NCBI RefSeq assembly: GCF_000427405.1
Contig: NZ_KE386491.1
Location: 2,277,001-2,341,000, forward strand
Direction: 5' to 3'
DNA length: 64,000 nucleotides
Source of the DNA: Flectobacillus major DSM 103
Lineage (GTDB): Bacteria > Bacteroidota > Bacteroidia > Cytophagales > Spirosomataceae
Made by a program: the position numbers and the translations under genes. Shown piece by piece: positions 52,960-61,456 of the stretch (positions are counted from its first letter, which is position 1; each line of letters begins with the position of its first letter). The notes beneath the pieces were generated by a model. The model did not search any database. It worked only from the letters and a program-made list of their open reading frames with translations, and was not told the origin of the DNA.

Positions 52960-53723
52960 CGAAAAGTAAACTGCTTCAAAAACTCGTCTTTATAATTACG
53001 ACTTAGTGGTATAGCTACGTTGTCTATCATGAGCTCTTGTTCGGTAAATGATTCTACTTTATCTAAATGAATCGCATACGAACGATGTACCCTTACCAGT
53101 TTTTCGTAAGGAATGCGTTCTAAAATAGTATTCATAGTAAGCCTAACTACAAATTTTCGTTGGGTTGTTACAATAATAGTATAACTATTGTTGGATTCTA
53201 AATAAAGAATATCTACCAAACGCACTTTTACAAATTGATAATGTTGTTTGATAAAGATATAATCGTCTATTTGTAAAATACATTCACGCCCTATTTTGTC
53301 TTTTTCTATTTCTAAAGCATTTATAGGCAACTTTTTATGTCGCATTTGGTTATTGTACGCAGCCAAATGAATAGCAATACCGAGGTTGTCATACAAAAAA
53401 GGTTTGGTAAAATAGGCCGATGGTAATGTTCTAAGAGCCGCTTTGAGGGTATCTTTATTAGAGCTTTCGACCAAATAAATCAATGGGATTTTCTTCAGTT
53501 GTAGCAATTGTTCGCAAATCAGCATTCCTTTTCTCTCTTGTTCATTGGTAATATCACATAATAGCACATCTACCTGATTATTCCGAAATAAATCCATTGC
53601 CTTGCTGATTTGATTGGTACAAGCAATAATTTGGCATTGTTCATTTTCTAAAAAATCTATTAGTTTAGAGTCGATAGGAATGTCATCTTCTATAATAAGG
53701 ATTTTGACATTATCTGTTTTCAT
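52956..53723 (-). CDS. LytTR-family response regulator
   Basis: A 255-residue two-component output protein. The receiver (1-120) has acidic pocket IIEDD, acceptor D57 in LLCDITN and the KP motif YFTKPF. The DNA-binding LytTR domain (about 155-255) starts with VRLVDILYLESNNSYTIIV and has VRVHRSYAIHL and a final IPLSRNYKDEFL. LytTR proteins bind direct repeats upstream of target promoters. A TPR histidine kinase gene lies 364 bases upstream on the same strand and is the obvious partner. Confidence 0.92.
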   Translation of the reverse strand: MKTDNVKILIIEDDIPIDSKLIDFLENEQCQIIACTNQISKAMDLFRNNQVDVLLCDITNEQERKGMLICEQLLQLKKIPLIYLVESSNKDTLKAALRTLPSAYFTKPFLYDNLGIAIHLAAYNNQMRHKKLPINALEIEKDKIGRECILQIDDYIFIKQHYQFVKVRLVDILYLESNNSYTIIVTTQRKFVVRLTMNTILERIPYEKLVRVHRSYAIHLDKVESFTEQELMIDNVAIPLSRNYKDEFLKQFTFR

Positions 53724-54087
53724 GAGTGTGTTATTTTATACTTGCCAGTATCAAGTGAATAATTTAAAACCTTGTCTTTGCAATTGTTTCGGCTTCACTA
53801 CTTTTATGCTATGATTAAAAACAGGGATTTTTGATTGAAACTTATCAAGCTGAACAATGGTTATTCAGCATCTTCATAAAAATAACTATGCGACAAGGTA
53901 CTTCCAATTACTACTTTGCTGTATTGATTCAATTTGATATAAAAATACCAAGCACTTTTATAAATATGTTGAATTGCTCAACAATTTTATTTCACAGAAT
54001 TGGGTGAAGTACTATTGACTATCAAATACTTACAGGCTATTTAGTATTTACTAATTTAGTTAAAATATTGTTATTTAGATAATATCA
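53724..54087. other. gap between the kinase and response regulator genes
   Basis: A 364-base AT-rich stretch. A small hairpin TGTTGA/TCAACA (53967-53983) is followed by a T-rich run on the plus strand. No TAnnTTTG box was found for the LytTR gene and no small ORF is convincing. The two genes may therefore share the promoter upstream of the kinase. Confidence 0.3.
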
Positions 54088-55887
54088 TTATGAGGCAATT
54101 TTCAATTGGTCTTTTGGAATATATAGCGTAAAAATTGTGCCATTCTGGTTATGGATATGGTATGTACCCGAAACCTGCTTGCTCAACGAAACGATCAACT
54201 GTTTGCCAAAAGATACCCCCTTTTGATTCCATTTGGCTAGGTCAATTCCAATACCATTATCGGCAACATTTAGTGTAATGCCATCGCCAACTTTGAAGCT
54301 AATGCTCAAGCTTGGTTTTTGAATACCCTGATAAGCATATTTAAAGGCATTGGTAATTAGCTCATTAAGAATCAGCCCCAAGGGTATTCCCAAATCTACG
54401 TCTACTTCTTCCTGTACTACCTCTAGGTTGAGGGTAAAATTGTCACGGTCGTAGCCATAGGAATCCATGATATTTTCTACCAAATCAACGATATATTCTC
54501 GCATATTGATAGTGGTAATATGTTCGGTTTGGTATAGTTTCTGGTGAATTAGCGACATGGCTTCTACCCTTCTTTGTCCAGTTTGTACAGCCCTGATGGC
54601 ATTGTCATCTTTTAGTCCGTATGTTTGTAAGTTGAGCAGACTCGATACAATCGACAAATTATTTTTTACTCGATGATGTAACTCCTTCATCATCAGCTTT
54701 AATTTGTCGGCTTGTTCCTGAATTTTGGCGTTTTGTACTATAAGTAAGTCGTTTTTTTGCTCAATTAGCCTTTTTTGCTTGAAAGATACCAATCCAAAAA
54801 AGACCAAAATACCAATCAAAATAGCGGCTACTACTAAGAAAACCATTTTTATTTGGTTTTCTTGGTAAAGGTTAGAAATTTGGTGTTCTTTTTTATCGTT
54901 TTCATATTTGGTTTGTAATTCGGCAATACGTTGCGAAACATCCTCATTGCGAATACTGTCGTTCAAGGCTGTTTGTTTTTTATGGGCTTGCAACGATTTT
55001 TCAAAATCCCCCTGATTTTCGTACAATCTCGACAATACATCATAAGCATCGGCCTGAAAGTATTTGCGTTCTTTAATATTATTGGCCAATTGAATACCTG
55101 TTAGTGCCGATTCAATCCCTTTGTCGAAATCTTTTTTACCTAGCAAAGCCCAAGCCATATTGATATATATAGCCGATTGAGAAAAGGTATCATCTGGGCC
55201 TATACTGGATAATGCTTTGCGGTATTGTTCAATGGCATTGTTGTATTGATGAAGGTTTTTATAGTGTACTCCTACATTTATCAAACCACTGATATATTCT
55301 TCGTTTAAATTTGCCTTTTTCAATAAGGGTAACGCCTTCAGCCCATAGTCGAGTGCCAAATGCGATTTGCCTTGTTTGTCGGCAATAATTCCCAAACTAT
55401 TATACGCATACCCCAAGATTTCGGGAATTCTGTATTTGCTACCCAATTCTTTGGCTTGGTTATATATTTTAGTGGCTTCATCGAGGGTTTCCTGTCGGTC
55501 GTACACATTTCCGATTTTAATCAGTGTACGCCCCATCATGAGGCGGTCGTTCTGTTCCTCAAAAAATGACAAAGCTTTTTGTAAATATTTTAGGGCATCG
55601 GCATGTTTTTCTTCGTTGGCTTCGAGTGTACCTAACTTATAATAGGCAGATGCTTCTAAACTTTTCAAGTGCTTTTTTTCACTTATATTCAAGGCTTCAT
55701 TTAGCAGCCTTACACTATTAACATAATCATGTTTTTTCTCGTGTTGGTCATAGTAGTTTAGTATTGTTTCTACTTTTTCCCTATCAGAAGAAATGCTAGC
55801 CAATGCTGTATTTAAGCTATCATAATTTTGGGCTAGCCCGCCCAAGCACCACAATAGGCCCCCTAAAAATATACTTAACTTTCTCAT
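54088..55887 (-). CDS. TPR-containing HisKA_2 sensor kinase
   Basis: About 599 residues from ATG 55887 (MRKLSIFLGGLLWCLGGLAQ), which supplies a signal peptide; the in-frame extension to 55974 is unlikely. Residues about 30-315 form six or seven tetratricopeptide repeats in the periplasm, then one membrane helix (about 348-368), a coiled linker, the HisKA_2 motif MKELHHRVKNNLSIVSSLLN (histidine about 404), and HATPase with LILNELITNAFKYAYQG and ADNGIGIDL. The partner is the LytTR regulator downstream. TPRs suggest sensing of a protein or peptide rather than a small ligand. Confidence 0.92.
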   Translation of the reverse strand: MRKLSIFLGGLLWCLGGLAQNYDSLNTALASISSDREKVETILNYYDQHEKKHDYVNSVRLLNEALNISEKKHLKSLEASAYYKLGTLEANEEKHADALKYLQKALSFFEEQNDRLMMGRTLIKIGNVYDRQETLDEATKIYNQAKELGSKYRIPEILGYAYNSLGIIADKQGKSHLALDYGLKALPLLKKANLNEEYISGLINVGVHYKNLHQYNNAIEQYRKALSSIGPDDTFSQSAIYINMAWALLGKKDFDKGIESALTGIQLANNIKERKYFQADAYDVLSRLYENQGDFEKSLQAHKKQTALNDSIRNEDVSQRIAELQTKYENDKKEHQISNLYQENQIKMVFLVVAAILIGILVFFGLVSFKQKRLIEQKNDLLIVQNAKIQEQADKLKLMMKELHHRVKNNLSIVSSLLNLQTYGLKDDNAIRAVQTGQRRVEAMSLIHQKLYQTEHITTINMREYIVDLVENIMDSYGYDRDNFTLNLEVVQEEVDVDLGIPLGLILNELITNAFKYAYQGIQKPSLSISFKVGDGITLNVADNGIGIDLAKWNQKGVSFGKQLIVSLSKQVSGTYHIHNQNGTIFTLYIPKDQLKIAS

Positions 55888-56284
55888 ATCAAAACCCTTA
55901 AAATACTTAATAATCGTTTTCCAATAGCCCAACAAGTACCCATTACTTGCTATAACCTCAAGCTTGTATTTCAAGTTTTGGAATTATTGACTAGACCTTC
56001 ATATTTCTATCATATTCGTATTACCATAGGCAATTACCCATCGTATTTATAGAATTCTAGAAATGAAAGACTTACTTTACTTAGGATATAAAACACCTTT
56101 ACAACAATGAGACGGTATATATGAAAGTGGATGAAGAGTAAAACAAATATATTACTACTACGTACAACAAGGCAATAATATTATATATTAATGAAGAAAA
56201 AAATACACAAATGAACAATGCCCTATTAAAGCAATGGTTATTTTCGCTATTACTTTAATAGGACTGTTTTTTATATTGTAATGC
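55888..56284. other. gap between TPR kinase and pyrE
   Basis: A 397-base AT-rich stretch. On the minus strand TATATTTG (56161-56154) has a TTG 21 bases further upstream (56185-56183), a weak promoter candidate for the kinase about 260 bases from its start. A perfect 10-bp hairpin (56222-56262) lies next to pyrE. Confidence 0.3.
56222..56262. terminator. hairpin at the 3' end of pyrE
   Basis: CCTATTAAAG (56222-56231) and CTTTAATAGG (56253-56262) pair perfectly around a 21-base loop, 22 bases beyond the pyrE stop. The T-rich run follows on the plus strand, so as a minus-strand terminator it is only moderate. Confidence 0.45.
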
Positions 56285-56923
56285 TTATACACCCCAAGTA
56301 GCAGGGTCATGACGCCATTCTTGTAGAGTAATCAGTTGGCTTTCAGAAACATATTTTTTCTTTACAGCTTCTTCCAACAAGGTTTCGTAGTCGCTCAAAG
56401 TATAGAATTTCAAGCCTTTTGCTCCAAAGTTTTCGGTGGCTACCGAAAACCCATAAGAAAAAATAGCTACCATACCCAATACATCTGCACCAGCCTCGCG
56501 AAGAGCCTCAGCAGCTTTCAGTGAGCTTCCGCCTGTCGATACCAAGTCTTCGATAAGTACTACTTTTTGGCCTTTTTTAATTTCACCCTCAATCTGATTG
56601 CCCATACCATGTTTTTTAGGCTCAGGACGAACATAACAGAAAGGCAGGTCAAGCCAATCAGCAACCAATGCCCCTTGTGCAATACCCGCTGTAGCTACCC
56701 CTGCAATAATTTCGGTTTCGGGCCAGTAAGCTTTTACAGCCGCAGCCAATCCGTTTTTGATAGCAGTACGTACTTTTGGATAAGATAATGTGATACGGTT
56801 GTCACAATAAATGGGAGAATTCCAGCCAGAAGCCCACTTAAATGGCTTGTCGGGGCTTAATCGTACGGCTTTTACTTCTAGTAGCATAGAGGCTACATCT
56901 TGTGCAAGAGTTGCTTGTGTCAT
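56285..56923 (-). CDS. pyrE: orotate phosphoribosyltransferase
   Basis: A 212-residue type I phosphoribosyltransferase of standard length. It shows FKWASGWNSPIYCDNR near the N-terminus, GVATAGIAQGALVA, FCYVRPEPKKHGMGNQIEG (the flexible lysine loop) and the PRPP-binding motif VVLIEDLVSTGGSSLKAAEA. It makes OMP from orotate and PRPP in pyrimidine synthesis. It stands alone, divergent from a Nudix gene; a minus-strand box TATTTTTG (57063-57056) could be its promoter. Confidence 0.96.
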   Translation of the reverse strand: MTQATLAQDVASMLLEVKAVRLSPDKPFKWASGWNSPIYCDNRITLSYPKVRTAIKNGLAAAVKAYWPETEIIAGVATAGIAQGALVADWLDLPFCYVRPEPKKHGMGNQIEGEIKKGQKVVLIEDLVSTGGSSLKAAEALREAGADVLGMVAIFSYGFSVATENFGAKGLKFYTLSDYETLLEEAVKKKYVSESQLITLQEWRHDPATWGV

Positions 56924-57096
56924 GTTTTTACTTTATTTGTCTTGGGCTTTGTTGTTTTTCTATTTGGCTAAAAGAAAATTAGGCAAACCGAATTAATTGA
57001 CTTACCTTATGTTTACAACGTGATAAATTGAACAGCCTTCTTATCAACTTAAATGCAAAAATAGAAAGAGTCGACCATGTTTTGATAACAAAAATG

Positions 57097-57104
57097 TAAA
57101 TTTG
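57097..57104 (+). promoter_or_regulatory. candidate -7 box for the Nudix gene
   Basis: TAAATTTG fits the consensus and would start transcription about 68 bases before the ATG at 57179. TTTG (57081-57084) lies only 12 bases upstream, shorter than usual. Confidence 0.3.
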
Positions 57105-57178
57105 CTTTTAATATAGTTTTATATTGTCGCTTTTAAGGCAAACTATATACCAACTAAATAAGACATCAACCCGATAAA

Positions 57179-57874
57179 ATGATTATTTTCATTGATGACC
57201 GACCTGTCAAAGTTATAGGTCAAAATAAGGCAAAATCTCTGACCACAACAGAGTTTGACCATTTGATTGATGCAAAACTAGAAGCTATACGCCCTGAAAA
57301 ATTACATGGCCATGTTCTAATTTTGAATGTATTATTACCAACCATTAATAGACTTTTTTCTATTCTAAAAGAGCATGACTTACCTCATTTTCAATCTATT
57401 ACGCTTGTTACCGCCGATAGGGATATTACAGAAGAGCAAATCAAAAACCAGTATAAGGTAATTAAAGCCGCTGGTGGGGTGGTTCGCAACGAAAAAGGAC
57501 AAGTATTGATGATGTACCGTTTGAAAAAATGGGATTTGCCAAAAGGGAAATTAGATAAAGGCGAAAAAGCCAAAGCTGGGGCTGTCAGAGAAGTAGAAGA
57601 AGAATGTAATGTAAAAGTAAAGCTCGAAGAAAAAATCTGTACTACTTTTCATACTTATACTTACAAAAACGAGCATATTCTTAAACAAACAAAGTGGTAC
57701 TCGATGGAATTAATCGATGATTCTAAAATGAGTCCACAAATAGAAGAAGATATTGAAAAATTAGAATGGATGGACCGAAAGCAAATCCATACTGCTTTGA
57801 TTAACTCGTATTCGTCGATTAGGTATGTAGTAAAAAGATATTTCTATGAAGGCGAAGACCGATGGGATATTTAA
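57179..57874 (+). CDS. Nudix hydrolase with N-terminal extension
   Basis: A 231-residue protein. About 90 N-terminal residues (MIIFIDDRPVKVIGQNKAKS and on) form a small unassigned domain; the Nudix domain follows with GGVVRNEKGQVLMMYRLKKW and the complete box GKLDKGEKAKAGAVREVEEE. LPKGKLDKGE resembles diadenosine-polyphosphate or diphosphoinositol-type hydrolases, but the substrate cannot be fixed. It is followed at once by a strong hairpin terminator. Confidence 0.85.
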   Translation: MIIFIDDRPVKVIGQNKAKSLTTTEFDHLIDAKLEAIRPEKLHGHVLILNVLLPTINRLFSILKEHDLPHFQSITLVTADRDITEEQIKNQYKVIKAAGGVVRNEKGQVLMMYRLKKWDLPKGKLDKGEKAKAGAVREVEEECNVKVKLEEKICTTFHTYTYKNEHILKQTKWYSMELIDDSKMSPQIEEDIEKLEWMDRKQIHTALINSYSSIRYVVKRYFYEGEDRWDI

Positions 57875-57910
57875 TAACTATGTAGGGTTACACCCGAAAG
57901 TTTATTTTAC

Positions 57911-57956
57911 CATGAAAAAGGCGTTCGAACAACTAGCGTCGAACGCCTTTTTCATG
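57911..57956. terminator. perfect 18-bp hairpin shared by converging genes (cassette copy A)
   Basis: Arms CATGAAAAAGGCGTTCGA (57911-57928) and its exact complement (57939-57956) with a 10-base loop; the stem contains A/T runs on both sides, so it can terminate in both directions. It ends the Nudix transcript and, from the other side, the metY transcript. Its right part is near-identical to the hairpin region at 61256-61291, with about 88 percent identity over 80 bases by eye. Confidence 0.7.
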
Positions 57957-57975
57957 AATAGTCCCTAAATTTCTA

Positions 57976-58050
57976 TTAGTTGAGCAATTGTAAGTCTCTT
58001 CGATGTTCTTTTGACAACCTTATAAAAATAGGGGGTGACTCATGTTTTAT
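57976..58050 (-). pseudogene. decayed copy of the 35-codon ORF, 3' of metY
   Basis: On the minus strand this stretch aligns with the intact ORF at 61315-61422. It keeps the words GGTTGTCAA and CAATTGCTCAAC, but the start codon position reads ATA, about 30 bases are missing in the middle, and one base is lost before the CAATTG word, shifting the frame. It begins 15 bases after the metY stop and is followed by the hairpin at 57911-57956, the same order as the intact copy. Confidence 0.5.
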
Positions 58051-58065
58051 GGAATATTACTTTTG

Positions 58066-59373
<1,308 letters not shown>

Positions 59374-59443
59374 TTATTATGGTATTGTTTCTATATCAAC
59401 CTTTTCAGGTCTTTGATTATTGTTTGTAAAGCTATTGTATAAA

Positions 59444-59475
59444 CAAAAATACTCATTCCTTTTTTATTCTACAAA
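59444..59475 (-). promoter_or_regulatory. well-formed promoter for metY
   Basis: On the minus strand TTTG (59475-59472), 20 bases, then TATTTTTG (59451-59444). Both elements and the spacing fit the Bacteroidota consensus. Start near 59437 gives a leader of about 85 bases. This is the best promoter match in the window. Confidence 0.55.
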
Positions 59476-59479
59476 AACT

Positions 59480-59518
59480 ATAGATTAAATATCTTGTTTT
59501 GATAAATATTTAATCTAT
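59480..59518. promoter_or_regulatory. perfect 13-bp palindrome, candidate operator for metY/araC
   Basis: ATAGATTAAATAT (59480-59492) and ATATTTAATCTAT (59506-59518) are exact complements around a 13-base spacer. The element ends 5 bases upstream of the metY -33 box and lies between divergent metY and the AraC-type gene. The position suits an activator or repressor site; the spacing of half-sites (26 bases centre to centre) is about 2.5 helical turns. Confidence 0.5.
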
Positions 59519-59724
59519 CCAATAGTGCTGAAATACTATTTTGGGGCAATCGGTAATTATTACCATTGATAGTCGGTTTTGCACCATACTTACTTCCTTT
59601 TTCTGCTATACCTTTGGCATATCAAACAAATCTTAATTGTTGTACTTAAGCTTTTGAAATACTCAGTAGTTTGATTAGTAGATTTTTGAATACAACAACT
59701 CATACATTGTTCAATTACTTAAAT

Positions 59725-60603
59725 ATGTCTGTTACCAAACCTAATATTCCCCTTGTTGATATTTGCACTTTGTCGGAACACAAGGAAGATGATTTTTTGG
59801 TGAGTCGTTTTGGGAGCTATCTGGCCAAGCACAAAAACTTGCATTTGGCACACCGTCATAGCTTTTATCATTTGGTATTTTTTACACAAGGTGCTGGCTT
59901 TCATACAATTGACTTTAGCCAGTTTGAGGTAAAACCTTATCAGATTTATTTCATGATTCCGGGGCAGGTACATAGCTGGAGTTTTGAGGGGCCAATAGAT
60001 GGCTATGTGGTCAACTTTTCTCCTGCTTTTTTTCAGTCATTTTTGCTACGCCCTGACTATTTAGACGCATTTTCTTTTTTCAATAATATTGTACAAGACA
60101 GTGTTATCAATCTTGAGTTTCCACTTAACCAAAAGATAAAAGGGCTTTTTGAGGAAATCATTGAACATAATACCACAAATGATACTTTTCAGTGGGACAT
60201 TATAAGGGCTTTGTTGTTACAAATGTTTATTCTGATTGACCAGAAAAACCTTGCTCAAAAACCCCAGAATATCCCTGCTTATAATTACACTTTACTAAAA
60301 AATTTCCAGAAGCTGATAGAAAAACATCATACTACGTTAAAGCTCCCTATGGAATATGCTGATTTGCTGTACATTACACCCAATCACCTCAATGCACTCT
60401 GCAAAGAGCACCTTGGAATGCAAGCAGGGGAAGTCATCAGAAATAGGATTATTCTGGAAGCAAAAAGACTTTTGATTAATAAGAATACCAGTATTTCGGA
60501 AATAGCCTATTTGCTAAATTTTAAGGACAACTCGTATTTCTCTAAGTTTTTCAAAAAACAGGTAGGTATTACCCCCGAAGAGTTTAGGAAAAAAGTTCAT
60601 TAG
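59725..60603 (+). CDS. AraC family transcriptional regulator
   Basis: About 292 residues from ATG 59725 (MSVTKPNIPLVDICTL); a TTG-led extension to 59671 is unlikely. The N-terminal cupin sensor has LAHRHSFYHLVFFTQGAGFH and MIPGQVHSWSF; the C-terminal pair of helix-turn-helix motifs runs from about 195 (MEYADLLYITPNHLNALCKE) to SISEIAYLLNFKDNSYFSKF and FKKQVGITPEEFRKK. The cupin suggests a small-molecule effector. It faces metY across a palindrome, so metY or its own gene may be targets (inference). Confidence 0.9.
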   Translation: MSVTKPNIPLVDICTLSEHKEDDFLVSRFGSYLAKHKNLHLAHRHSFYHLVFFTQGAGFHTIDFSQFEVKPYQIYFMIPGQVHSWSFEGPIDGYVVNFSPAFFQSFLLRPDYLDAFSFFNNIVQDSVINLEFPLNQKIKGLFEEIIEHNTTNDTFQWDIIRALLLQMFILIDQKNLAQKPQNIPAYNYTLLKNFQKLIEKHHTTLKLPMEYADLLYITPNHLNALCKEHLGMQAGEVIRNRIILEAKRLLINKNTSISEIAYLLNFKDNSYFSKFFKKQVGITPEEFRKKVH

Positions 60604-60753
60604 TAAGTGAATAGAAAAGATTGACGAGTCAATGAAATAAAACCGTTGAAAGCGTTTTTTATCTTGAATATATCAATCATTATTTCTGTAACCCGGTAAT
60701 TAATAATTTGTTATCAATATATTTTAGTAGTAATACAAATAAATTTCAAGCTC

Positions 60754-61173
60754 ATGGATTCATATAATAATATTCGTTTTGATGGAGAACGTTCTCGTTT
60801 ACAGGCTATTGCCGAGTTACGTTGCCCGCAATGTCGTCAGGGAAAGATGTTTAAATATTCTAACTGGCGTATCGACAAGTTTGATGATATGCACAAAAAT
60901 TGTCCCGTGTGTAATTTACATTTTGAAGTAGAGCCGGGCTTTTGGTATGGTGCTATGTTTGTGAGTTATGGCTTTTCAATCCTTATATTATTGGTATTAG
61001 GACTTACCATTTACTGGGGTTTTGGCGACCCATCTATTTGGGGTTATATTATTCCTATTCCGATTGTTTCGTTGCTAGCTGTGCCTTTCAACTTTAGGAT
61101 GTCGAGAAGTGTGTTTTTGCATTTATTTGGCTTTGTCAAGTACAAACCCGAGTTAGGAAAGGTAGTATTATAA
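60754..61173 (+). CDS. DUF983 zinc-ribbon membrane protein
   Basis: A 139-residue protein. Two CPxC knuckles, RCPQCRQG (about 23-30) and NCPVCNLHF (about 49-57), form a zinc ribbon; then EPGFWYGAMFVSYGFS and two membrane helices (about 68-90 and 97-115). This is the DUF983 family, found widely in Bacteroidota and Alphaproteobacteria; the function is unknown. The gene stands alone between the AraC gene and a converging GH2 gene. Confidence 0.85.
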   Translation: MDSYNNIRFDGERSRLQAIAELRCPQCRQGKMFKYSNWRIDKFDDMHKNCPVCNLHFEVEPGFWYGAMFVSYGFSILILLVLGLTIYWGFGDPSIWGYIIPIPIVSLLAVPFNFRMSRSVFLHLFGFVKYKPELGKVVL

Positions 61174-61255
61174 GCAAACGTGAGTTATCCCAACTTGAGT
61201 GTTAGCGATACAATTCTTTATGGCTAAAGATATGCCATTCAGATATTTAACATAT

Positions 61256-61291
61256 AAAAGGCGTTCAAAATTAGTTTTTCGAACGCCTTTT
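61256..61291. terminator. hairpin of cassette copy B
   Basis: AAAAGGCGTTC (61256-61266) pairs with GAACGCCTTTT (61281-61291) around a 14-base loop. A/T runs flank the GC part on both sides, so it can end transcripts from either direction. It lies 23 bases beyond the stop of the 35-codon ORF and shares sequence with the hairpin at 57911-57956. Confidence 0.6.
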
Positions 61292-61314
61292 CATGAATAG
61301 CTACTAAATTTCTA

Positions 61315-61422
61315 TCAGTTGAGCAATTGATAAGCCTCTTCAATATTCACTTGACAACCTGATGAATCCCTACAAATAGGTGGTCTATTACTACCTAAAA
61401 TTCGGGATGACTCATATTTCAT
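61315..61422 (-). CDS. 35-residue small ORF behind the GH2 gene (intact cassette copy B)
   Basis: ATG (61422-61420) to TGA (61317-61315) on the minus strand. The peptide starts MKYESSRILGSNRPPIC and ends GCQVNIEEAYQLLN; it has two cysteines (C17, C23) separated by RDSSG. It starts 34 bases after the GH2 stop and ends 23 bases before a terminator hairpin, so it would ride on the GH2 transcript. A decayed copy with the same order of parts lies behind metY. The composition looks protein-like, but translation is unproven and I know no family. Confidence 0.4.
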   Translation of the reverse strand: MKYESSRILGSNRPPICRDSSGCQVNIEEAYQLLN

Positions 61423-61456
61423 TGTGGGCATTGAGATACGCTTTTTTGAAGCCCTA

